Shown: positions 52,701 to 64,000 of the stretch, one piece after another
Numbering within the stretch: the first letter of the stretch is position 1
Layout: every line of letters starts with the position of its first letter
Source: Trifolium pratense
Taxonomy: Eukaryota; Streptophyta; Magnoliopsida; Fabales; Fabaceae
NCBI RefSeq assembly: GCF_020283565.1
Contig: NC_060062.1
Location: 4,749,322-4,813,321 of the forward strand
DNA: 64,000 nt
Reading direction: 5' to 3'
Translations under genes and position numbers: made by a program
Notes under the pieces: generated by a model
Seen by the model: the letters and a program-made list of their open reading frames with translations, nothing else
The model's database searches: none
What the model was told of the DNA's origin: nothing

Positions 52701-52905
52701 TAAACAATACCTCGCTTATTTTCTGGACACACATGTCCAACAGCGATGAACATTCTCCTTTTTGTACACGTATATCCATGGATGGATAAGAAAACGATGA
52801 TGTCCACCATTTTAAACTCCCAGATTTGCAATATTTCCTTGAAAATCCTCTACTAAGACTATCTTCACTATCCCGCTCTTGCCTCCTAGAACACGCTCCA
52901 CCCAT
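43728..52905 (-). CDS. Leucine-rich-repeat protein with F-box-like N-terminus, At1g15740-type (577 aa)
   Basis: Coding exons, 5' to 3': 52905-52711, 52630-52502, 52419-52212, 51503-51357, 51046-50972, 50630-50559, 49665-49594, 48888-48817, 48688-48617, 47969-47898, 47417-47346, 46262-46119, 45149-45078, 44490-44344 and 43912-43728. They total 1734 nt in frame. The start MGGACSRR fits N-myristoylation (Gly2, Ser6) with Cys5 as a possible palmitoylation site, so membrane attachment is inferred. Residues about 74-90 (MLPRDISQQILNNLV) resemble an F-box-like helix. From about residue 115 to the end are some 18 cysteine-containing-type LRRs of about 24 residues (L.SLNL..C.I.D.GL..L.GL). Seven middle exons are exactly 72 bp, one repeat each, all in the same phase. 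The protein aligns end to end with the conserved plant family of Arabidopsis At1g15740, including the C-terminus LPNLVSFRPE. No biochemical role is established to my knowledge. Confidence 0.95.
46510..47116. mobile_element. 607-bp foldback element with TG...CA ends and 5-bp duplication, in an LRR-gene intron
   Basis: The ends are TGTTAGGAAAC (left) and GTTTCCTAACA (right), flanked by AATTC at 46505-46509 and 47117-47121. Arms of about 275 bp pair along almost their whole length: the left carries TGGAATTTTTCTCTTGTTAA and TTTTATAGCCAATAAA, and the right carries their complements in reverse. TG/CA ends with a 5-bp duplication are LTR-type features, yet the element is palindromic, so it may be two LTR pieces joined head to head. 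It lies in the intron between the exons at 47346 and 46262. Confidence 0.85.
49922..50290. repeat. Long inverted repeat (arms about 170 bp) in an LRR-gene intron
   Basis: The left arm (about 49922-50095) and the right arm (50113-about 50290) are reverse complements with few mismatches, around a 17-bp centre. Matching landmarks include AATGCAGTAGTCAGGAACTT against AAGTTCCTAACTACTGCATT, and ATAAACATTTGTTAC against GTAACAAATGTTTAT. It explains the matching hydrophobic-looking frames on both strands, which are not genes. It lies in the intron between the exons at 50559 and 49665. Confidence 0.9.
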
Positions 52906-52970
52906 CGACAAAATATTCTCGTAACCAAAATATGACATTAAAATAGAAGCAGAACACTAGCGTCATCCAT
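52886..52970 (-). promoter_or_regulatory. Upstream ATGs and small uORFs before the LRR start codon
   Basis: On the spliced leader, ATG at 52970 opens a 10-codon uORF whose TAA ends at 52938, overlapping the next ATG (TAATG). ATG at 52966 opens a second uORF of 26 codons ending at 52886, past the main start at 52905. ATG at 52938 is in frame with the main protein and would add 11 residues. The main start was kept because the family begins MGG.CSR. Confidence 0.65.
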
Positions 52971-53008
52971 TCAATAACCAAAAATGAATATATGAAACCA
53001 ACTTCACC

Positions 53009-53997
53009 CTGTCAAAGAAAAAGGTAACATTTTTTATTAGCCAAATTGATCATTTAGAAAAAATTACATCTTCTGAAACAATTAACAGTTCTATTTGTAT
53101 AACCAATTCATCTACTAAAAGGACACTTAGAAGAGCTTATTAAGACTTCTCACATGCATAAGCACTTATAATAGCAAACTAATTAAATTACAAAAATAGC
53201 TATAAGCTGTCCTCAATGAGTAGTAATTAACTAAAATAGCTTGCAATAATCAGTTAATTAAGCTCACTAGAGTAATAGCGGATTCAATAACACTTCTTTG
53301 AACGATTTACTGAAAACTTAATTAAAAACCAAACCGAAGATCAACATTGTCAAGTTAGCTAGAAAACCCGAAAATATCACAAACCGCACCGCAACATAAC
53401 AAACAATTTCCATCATTTGTCTTATCTTAAGCAAGATTCCACAATTTATACAAACATATATAACTACCACGACATAAAACCAAACGATTCCCTCACACAA
53501 GCTTTAAAACTAAAAGTAAAGCACGTCATAAAAACGTTACTATAAAAGTAGAAAAGAAAATCCATATCCAAAATCAACTCAAAATTTCAAAAACAAAAAC
53601 TGATTCATTCTCATCAAAATATACAAGTTCAGAACAAAAAAAGAAGCTAAATAACTGAGAAAAATAAAATTCAAAAATAAAACTTATTCATCATTCATCC
53701 TCATATAAAATACACAAGTTTAGAGAAGAAAAAAAAAACTAAAAAATCGAGAAAAATAAATTTTTTTAAAAAAAGCATAATCGAACCGCACATACTCCAG
53801 AATTTACAAATCAACTACAAAAAAAAAAAATCCAAACTGAAACAGAAAAAAGAAAAGCTAAATAACAGAGGAAAAAAATAAACATAATTAAACTGCAGAG
53901 TCAGAGACTACAAACTCTACAAATAATTTCAAACAATAATTATAAAAAAAAACGCATAATTGAAAGATGATTCTGATGAAGTAACCGTAACCGTTAC
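53009..53997 (-). other. Intron in the 5' UTR of the LRR gene
   Basis: On the minus strand, donor GTCAAG|GTAACG at 53997 and acceptor TTTGACAG at 53009 bound a 989-bp A/T-rich intron. The first non-coding exon runs from about 54100 to 53998. The second begins at 53008 and contains the start codon. Inferred from splice signals. Confidence 0.65.
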
Positions 53998-54110
53998 CTT
54001 GACATGATCGGTGAAGAAGAAGTATAAAGGAAGCGATCACCGAAAAGCGAAGGTGGAAAATGAAAAGTGAGTGAAAGAAGAAAAATTCAGAGTGTGTTTG
54101 TGGGGTTGGT
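53998..54110 (-). promoter_or_regulatory. First non-coding exon and start region of the LRR gene
   Basis: Its 3' boundary is the donor at 53997/53998. The upstream boundary is only estimated, since no clear TATA box was seen. Confidence 0.4.
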
Positions 54111-54481
54111 TGTTGAGAGAAAAAACCACGAATGTGACGTGGCTCGTTGCCGGACCTGTATCCGAACCAACGATCTTATGACACGTGGAGATTATGGTTT
54201 TGGATGAGAAATGGAAGACAAGGTAAGGAGAGATTTTCTAAGTACTTTATCCATTTGGAGGAGGAGGAGTAAGTTGGTGGGACCCATGTTTGGTGCCTTG
54301 CTCTTTTTGTGCACGTAATGGATGCAATTCTTGGCCTTAATTATACAATTTCGTTACTTAATTAATAATTAATTGCTTCGTGACTTATACTATTAATCAA
54401 CTAAATAAAAAAACAATCATGCGATACTCTTCATTGCAAAACCGCATGAAAAAGATGGATTATTTTGTGAATGTTTTTTTA

Positions 54482-55600
54482 CTAGTTAGAAATTCGTGCA
54501 ACGCAAGGGGCACAAATAGCTTATATGATTAGATAATCACATAATCTTTTTTAAATATAACAATTAGACAAATATTTATACGATCTGATTTTATATTTCG
54601 TATTTTAATAAAAATGTGAAAATAAAATTAATTGACATGTTTCAACGATATCAATTTACATGCTTTAAATATAATATGAATGTTGTCATGATATTAGGCA
54701 GACAACCATAACAAATGCTAAAATTTAAGTTATGCATAAACTTGATTGAAAATTAGACAAACAACAACATAAGAAATACCACATGGCTCTTCAAATAGAG
54801 GCTACATAACACAATGTAGGAAGACACGTTTATGTCTCTGCTTAATAGTATGTATCAAAAGAAGTACCACATTTGGTCCTGCTGCAACAACAGAATTGTC
54901 TACGATAAGCTTTGTTATATACTTACATGTTTGAAAAGACTATGAATTTATAAAAAAAAACATGATAACATTGTAATTTTGTTGAACCTCAAAAATATAG
55001 TTTTTACTAAAATCACACCGGCACACCGTGATTTTATAAATTATCCACTCCAATTATACTGATATATAGATGTCTACGTATGAATCATCTTGTTTGACAG
55101 AAAAATAAGATATTAAGAAGTGTAACCCCCACTTCTAAAAATATAACTCAAGGTAAAAGAAAAGATTGAAACCAATAAACAAAATAGAGAACAATCAATC
55201 GAAACAAATTTCAATCAAATTCAATGAGTAGCGAACAATAAATCATTAAGCAAAGGAGGGAACCAAAACAAAACAAAAAATGAATAACATAAATAAATGC
55301 ATATTTAGTTCCTTTTCAATAAAGTGAGCATACAACTCTAAATCATGTAAAAATCAATAAATTCAATAGATTTCAATAAAGACTATAGTCATAAAGAAAA
55401 TAAGTAAAAAATAAAATACCTCATAAGCAAGTGTTCTGCTCTTTGTCCTATAGTTATAAATATCTCCTGCAAATAACTCCTTTCTCTTCTTCTCCAGCTC
55501 CTGTTACCAAAAGAACGATTAGAACCAACATCCGTGATTTTACCAATTCAAAACCAAAAGAAACTCACCATGATGGTGTATGATAGTCCTTTTTTAACCC
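54482..55600 (-). mobile_element. Probable Helitron 3' end with adjacent gene fragment (5' end not located)
   Basis: On the minus strand the sequence runs CCCTTGCGTTGCACGAAT, a decayed form of the hairpin at the first Helitron's 3' end, then TTCTAACTAG followed by T, ending at 54482. The element would extend to higher coordinates. I found no convincing TC... start; candidates near 56310 and 56695 lack the preceding A. The right limit given is only the region discussed. Confidence 0.5.
55420..55571 (-). pseudogene. Two-exon gene fragment (ATG plus a 27-codon exon)
   Basis: On the minus strand, ATG (55571-55569) is followed at once by a donor GTGAGTTT, a 68-bp intron ending GGTAACAG, then an 81-bp open exon (55500-55420) and a donor GTATTTT. 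Joined it reads 28 residues, lysine/glutamate-rich at the start (ELEKKRKELF). No following exon was found within reach. I do not recognise the parent gene. The placement inside a likely Helitron suggests a captured first-exon fragment. Confidence 0.45.
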
Positions 55601-57022
55601 TAATTTCAACATTCTATTTTTTTTTAGTATAATCCATTAATAACAAACTTAAAAAAAAGTAAACTAAAAAATAACATGTATCTTACTTAAGATTCTATTG
55701 ACCAACTTGTCATATGGATGTAGGATCCCTTCATAAACCTTCCATCAAGTAACATGTAACAAAAAATGAGAGTTCATTTTTTCAGGCTTATAAATAATGG
55801 AGCAATTAAACTAACAAATAATACTTTCATTAAGGAGAGAGGGACATCAAATCTCATATGTATGAGAATGTTGAAAACATATATGAAGAACTCACTTTTC
55901 ATGTAAACCCTTGCATACTTTGAATAGCAAAGACAATGACACCTCTTATTTCTTAAGCTCATAACTTAGTGACATTAAATGATAAATTTCGGGAAGAAAA
56001 AAAAAACAGAACCACAAACATTTAGAATTTAAAATGAAACTTAGGAGATTCAAAAATCCAGGCTTGCTAACTTAGGGAAAACACGTATAAAACAAAGTTA
56101 CATAAAAGAAATGAAATGTGAAATAAAAGTTGGTACTGATGTAATCTTTTGTAATATAAGTGACATGTTAAAACTATGCTTCACTTACCTCATTTCCCCT
56201 ACACATACCCACATCTACCACCATGGTTCCTTTATTTTTTGACTTTATAACTGTGCAATAGAAGAGAGGGAGAATTTGAATTTTGAAATTGAATTCAACC
56301 AACCAAACATGTATATAGACAATGTTTGGTTTCTGCTTTCTAGCTTGTCAGATTTGAATACAGGGAAGGGTTAAAATTTCACCCGTGAAAGCAGAGTGAG
56401 AAGAATAATCTGCATGAATCAGCAATTGTTATTTGGGCCGGATAGCATAGGCCTGCCATTTGTTGGCCCATTTCGTGAAGAAGCTGAAGGAGGGAATACC
56501 ATTTCAAATTGAGCATATCCTTTATACTAATGAACACGTCAATCAAGCTGAAAATTTTGATTAATGATTGTTCAATTGAGTATATTAGGATTACTCATGC
56601 AAATTGAATTTTTCAGACAATAGCTAAAACTCAAGTTGTAACCAAAAAACTCAAGTACTACATTGTACTAAAAAAATAAGAGAAAAAAAGTATATAGAGA
56701 GACATTGTAAAACAATTTTACACCAATCCTTTATCCCGCCAAATCACATCATTTCACCCCCCACTTTATTGATATGACACGGAAGTTGGATAATTTTTAT
56801 TGAATATCAGTGTAAAATTAATTAATTTACTGTGTATCTATTAACTCAAAATGAGTTAGTTTTATAGTTAGAAGAGGTTAGTTAATTTGTGCTAATTTGT
56901 TGGTAAGGCTCTATAAATATGGAAGTGTTATGTGCAACTATAATAGAGATTAATTTTCCAACACGTAAAAAGCGACCGTGTAAAACATATTTACATACAT
57001 TCAATTAAATCACACATACTAT
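55601..57022. other. Intergenic tract
   Basis: No supportable gene. The part at about 56835-56960 (GTTAGTT words, then CTATAAATATGG) looks like an LTR promoter fragment but has no second LTR. Confidence 0.4.
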
Positions 57023-57032
57023 CTATTTGCAC

Positions 57033-57964
57033 GAGTCCAGATCTGCTCCAGTCTCTAATGCTCCAGTTTTGTCCAGTTCCTTGATGGATGGGAGACACGT
57101 GGCAAGTAATAATATTAACAATCAGGATTAAACCTTTGGAAATCAACTTATTTGTTGGCATCTCACGCAGACACGCACCTCGTTAATATACATCGTCAGC
57201 GCCGCCGTCATTGTAATGACAACCACTCGTTTCAACGGTGGTTTGCCGGTCCGACGGACTCAAAAAAACATCTTTGCTTTTCAAATTACTATTTTAATTC
57301 TATGATTTTTCTGCAATATTTATTCCCAAATTTTTCTGCAATATACACAAAAATTGCACAAATCTTTCCACAGAATAGAACAACCTTTGTAAGCTTTTAT
57401 CCAAATTATTTACTGGGAACAATTAAAATATTAGAGCAACAACAAACAATAAAAATAATGAAGTGCAGTGAAACAATTTTTGACGAGGTAGCAGAAGAAT
57501 CGAGAAAGAAGCAGACTATTTTTGACGCAGTAGGGAAGGAGGAAGGAGAATGAAATTGAAAATGCATAAAAAAAGATGCAGAAGCTTCAACGGCGACGAA
57601 GAGGAGAAACATGAGCGGCGGTGACAGCGATAATGGGACTGCGGCAAGCGTGAGGGACTTACAGAGAGGATAACGGCGGAGAGTGGTGTTGATTGGGAGG
57701 GGGGCGTTGTTGTGGTGGTGGAGAGACATTGAAACCAGAGTGGAGAAGGCGAGTTATAGGGACTGTTTGTTCACGAGCAGGTGTTCTCTGAGTTTAGTTC
57801 ACAAGCGGCGAAGATGATAAGAATTGTATTTTTTATTTAAAAAATAAGTTGATTTCCAAAGGTTTAATCCTGACCGTTAATATTATTACTTGCCACGTGT
57901 CTCCCATCCATCAAGGAACTGGACAAAACTGGAGCATTAGAGACTGGAGCAGATCTGGACACTC
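57033..57964. mobile_element. Mutator-like element (932 bp) with ~120-bp inverted repeats and 10-bp target duplication
   Basis: The terminal inverted repeats are about 57033-57153 and 57842-57964, differing by a 2-base indel near the tip and two substitutions. CTATTTGCAC is duplicated exactly at 57023-57032 and 57965-57974. Long terminal repeats plus a 9-11 bp duplication define a Mutator-like element. The interior has no transposase. It has a more GC-rich patch (57560-57760, GGCGGTGACAGCG-like) with short frames on both strands that may derive from a captured host sequence. Confidence 0.93.
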
Positions 57965-57974
57965 CTATTTGCAC

Positions 57975-58478
57975 AGATATTTGAAAAACTAATCTAAAAC
58001 AGTGACTTTACAGTTCAATTTAATCGGATGCACGTATAGAAACTGCCGCATTGTCTGTGTACTAGTACACAAATTAAATTCCATATTGTATAATGATTAA
58101 AAATTCATTGAGCCATACATTTCTTTTAGTGTGTGGTTTCTTCCCCAACATAACCGCAATGGTCGAACGGTAATAGGTACATATACTTATAATTAATTGC
58201 ATAACACATATCTTATGCTTTCTTTTTACTTTGAAAAGGGTTTATAGAGTCTGTTTGATCATTTGACAGTGTAAGTGATGAAATCAACTTCTGTATAAAA
58301 CTCCACTTTCCGATAAAATTTATAAATACAACTACTCTTCTTATTACAGTTAAATAAATATCCCCATTCTCACAAACTCATCTACCAGTTCTAGCATCAT
58401 ACATGAACTTGCTTATAAACAGTTAAGAAAGATGCATGAATTATTATGTAATTAAGTGTAAAGTTCATAACTATCATA
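57975..58478 (-). other. Intergenic tract and 3' UTR of COQ5
   Basis: AT-rich sequence. The part just below 58479 should be the COQ5 3' UTR. Nothing else is supportable. Confidence 0.45.
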
Positions 58479-61360
<2,882 letters not shown>

Positions 61361-61379
61361 GAATTTGATTGTTCAAAAC

Positions 61380-62367
61380 CTAAACAACAAAAAGAAGTTC
61401 AAACCCAATAAATCATAAATAATGAAGAGAAAAAACATCACTGTAATTGCATAAATAAATGTACTTTGATGCTTTTTTGTTTCATGAATGATATGGAAAC
61501 CAAAGTTTAAAAGTGAGAACAAAACACATGAGTAGGCATGGCAACGGGGCAGGGCAGATTTTGCCGCCCCAACTCCTGCCTAAAAAACTGCAATTTGCAA
61601 AACAAAATACCCAATTTTTTCCCCCTAAACTGTTTCAGTTTCACCCCAATAAAAAGCAAAATGTTAATCAATTAATCACCATAAACCAAGCAAAACCAAT
61701 GTGACTGTTAGGAGTCCTGCATTGAGTAGATAAAAGTGTTAAATGTGATACTTAAGCCTGAGAGTTGCCCACCTAACAAATTAGTCTTTTGGGTTGGACT
61801 CACCTTATAGGCTTAAGTTAAGTCCCAACAATTGGTGCTCCCATTGAGAGTTATGCTACGGAAAGGGCTCCCCGCCGAATACCAGTAGACGAGTGAAGCC
61901 ACCAAAGAGGAACGGGCTACCGACCGAATACAATTGCATTGCATAACAAAAATAAAATAAATAAAAGGGTCTAATCTTGTAAAGAGGACTCACACATTAC
62001 ATTGCATAAATACAATACAATACAATGCCCATTACAAGTTTTGTAATTACTTGATTTAGACTTTGCAAAACGTTTCAAAATCAAACACAAACTGAACAGG
62101 TTATGAGAATTGTGATTAAAAAAATACTGTTTTATATCAAACTCGACATATACACAAAATATAAATCACGAATAACAACACAAAGCAACACACACTTCCA
62201 TAGAGACATTTCCACAAACACATGGTGACCGAGAGTGAATAACGAGGTTGATGTGGGAAGTTGAATTACTGGGCAAAATCAAAATCAATTTTTTTTATAG
62301 ATCAAAGCAAAAGGCGAAAGAACAAGTAATGCAGATAACAAACTAAATTCAAGCAAAAAGAACTCAC
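61380..62367 (-). other. Intron in the COQ5 5' UTR
   Basis: On the minus strand, donor CGC|GTGAGTTC at 62367 pairs with acceptor GTTTAG at 61380, 19 bp before the ATG. The 988-bp intron contains repeat-like sequence around 61540-61920, including GGCATGGCAACGGGGCAGGG, a motif common in plant repeats. The leader exon would be 62368 to about 62460. Confidence 0.6.
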
Positions 62368-62479
62368 GCGGTGGATGCAAACAGAAGGTGTGGCCGGAAG
62401 CGCGTAGCTAAGGAGAAGGAATGAAGAAGAGAGCGAACGAATGAAAGGCTGTGACTGTGTATGGAAGCGGCAGTGTAGC

Positions 62480-62704
62480 AAGGATTTGGATTCTATGTAA
62501 TATGTATTGATTCTTGACCAAGTAAGTAATTTTGAAGGTGATCTCAAGTTAATTGTTAGATTATTTAAAGATGATCTAAATACATCAATTAAAAAAAATA
62601 CTGTATTTAATTCATATAGTACTGTACATTGGAATTAAGATTCCCAAATATTAAAAAAAAAAAGGAAATAATTGTGTAACATCTTGACCATTAAAATATA
62701 AAGA
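62480..62704. other. Promoter region of COQ5
   Basis: AT-rich, with no TATA box or site that I could defend. Confidence 0.3.
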
Positions 62705-62995
62705 CGGGTATATGCGAGCTTAGTTTGATTGATAGAGACATTGCATTATGAAGAAATTGAGATTCGAACTTTGAACATTTTATTTATTCACGTGAAATTT
62801 CTAACCACTGTTTTTTTTTTGTAAATCAAAGGTATCCTCCGCGCGTAACTGCAGAGACTAATTCCCTCGAGATAACTAAGTTCCATTTAAGGGGTTGACC
62901 TCTCCAACAAATGCTGCTACATACGTTAAAAGACTCAAATATCTATCACTTGTGCCACACTATGTTGGTTAACCACTGATCTACTTGAGAAAAAA
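62705..62995 (+). mobile_element. tRNA-derived SINE, split by a second SINE
   Basis: The plus strand reads TTAGTTTGATTGATAGAGAC (box A region) and GAGATTCGAACTTTG (box B). The body is interrupted at 62811 and resumes at 62979 with ATCTACTTGAG, which continues the pre-insertion sequence. The same family occurs, uninterrupted, at 38765-38890. Confidence 0.7.
62811..62969 (-). mobile_element. Nested SINE with 9-bp target duplication
   Basis: The minus-strand element ends in GATACCTTTGATTTAC plus an A-tail (plus-strand T run at 62811-62820). TAACCACTG flanks it at 62802-62810 and 62970-62978. Removing it rejoins the two halves of the host SINE. Confidence 0.8.
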
Positions 62996-64000
62996 ATATA
63001 TAAAAAATTGAATACTTTTATACGTTAACACCTTTAACTTTTAGGTCAAACCAATTGAAGTACCCATAAAGTCTCTATGTAAATCTCTTCTCGACTCGGC
63101 CAGGCCGAATCGGGCCACCACTTGGGATGGAACGGCTAAGCCCATATGCATCATTTGATAAAAGTACTCCGGTCGCTTCCGTGAAGTGGCTTTTCAACCA
63201 CGCTTTCCCTCCCTCAAAACAATGCTTGCAAAATACAGGTACGGGTGGTTTTGAAATTGAATTTAATTTATATGTACTGTCAGTGTAAAGTTATTTTACA
63301 CATGCATTCAATAATATACCGAGACATACATGATGGTATTTAAAAACACACCGGAAATAATATGCAAGATCTAGCTAACTATTGAAATATAAAGATGATA
63401 TAGTTTTGGAATTTATCATAAAATGTCGAAATTGTTAGGTTGGACATTATAATCGGGGGTTTGAATCTTTGACAGTGTAATTTTTTTACACATGCATCCA
63501 ACCAAATCATGCCAAGTAGATTTTTTTTGAGAAATTTTAGGAAACTAATTTATAAAAGTGGCACTATGGTGTGATTTGATTGGATGTTGTCGCGGTGATT
63601 TTCGGAGATTAAAACTATTGATTAGACTTTGACTCGCAAAATAAGAAGTCACCACCGAACTTTAATTTATCCAAGGCCTGCAATTACTGATCACAAGGTT
63701 TGGATTCGGTTTGAGCAAGAACTTGACATGGTTTTTTTTGACCCATAAATCAGCTCTAACATGGTCACTTCTCCCCTTCAAAACTTGGTTCTCAAGAAAG
63801 ATAAATTCATGATCTTGGTGTCATTGGAAAGATGGCATCCGCATATACAACTTTGATTTTGATCACTTGTCCTGAATACATTGGGATCATAGAGAAAACT
63901 GGCCACCAAAATTCAAAGTTTAAGCTGTCTGACACTTAGAAATTTTTTTAAGTGTTTTTGACAGTTTTTACAATTTGACATCTCATGTTTCCTTGTTGTT
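62996..64000. other. Intergenic tract at the window end
   Basis: No gene is supportable. Two direct repeats containing TTTTACACATGCAT.CAA (about 63293 and 63488) suggest repeat debris. Confidence 0.45.

Noticed and set aside
52905..52938. Longer start at 52938 as the main LRR start codon
   Set aside because: The family begins at MGG.CSR, and the 11 extra residues have no counterpart in the Arabidopsis protein as I know it. It is kept only as an alternative start.
57152..57729. Overlapping frames of 133 and 107 codons inside the Mutator-like element
   Set aside because: They have no recognisable domain, start inside or near the terminal repeat, and lack splice or promoter support.

Overview
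This window is nuclear DNA of a flowering plant, most likely a legume such as Medicago. The genes have many short exons and AT-rich introns with GT/AG borders. Their proteins match the Arabidopsis families at close to full length, and the repeats resemble ones I know from legumes. There are no bacterial-type operons, CRISPR arrays, rRNA genes or genuine tRNA genes. Every multi-exon model below was spliced by hand, and the coding lengths close in frame.

Layout. (1) 415-7017, plus: the 3' part of a Mediator subunit 15a gene. The N-terminal KIX end lies before base 1. (2) 9713-10345, minus: a single-exon SAM-domain protein, convergent with MED15. (3) 10.4-29.5 kb: a gene-poor tract holding a 3.5-kb non-autonomous Helitron with an internal triplicated unit, SINEs, a short LTR element and several MITEs. 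(4) 30404-38077, plus: a complete 25-exon TOPLESS/TPR co-repressor gene of 1136 codons. (5) 43728-52905, minus: a complete 15-coding-exon leucine-rich-repeat protein of 577 residues, orthologous in layout to Arabidopsis At1g15740. (6) 54.1-58.4 kb: intergenic, with a probable second Helitron carrying a gene fragment and a 0.93-kb Mutator-like element with about 120-bp terminal inverted repeats. (7) 58479-61360, minus: a complete 8-coding-exon COQ5 ubiquinone C-methyltransferase gene of 290 residues with a 5'-UTR intron. (8) 62.5-64 kb: repeat-derived, including one SINE inserted in another.

The genes are unrelated housekeeping or regulatory genes and show no cluster logic. MED15 and TOPLESS both act in RNA polymerase II regulation (Mediator tail; Groucho-type repression). 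COQ5 is mitochondrial, and the LRR protein has an N-terminal lipidation signal. I found no convincing undescribed multi-gene system. The notable content is the set of transposable elements with exact target-site duplications, two long foldback structures inside introns of the LRR gene, upstream ORFs around that gene's start codon, and a captured-exon-like fragment beside a Helitron-type terminus.
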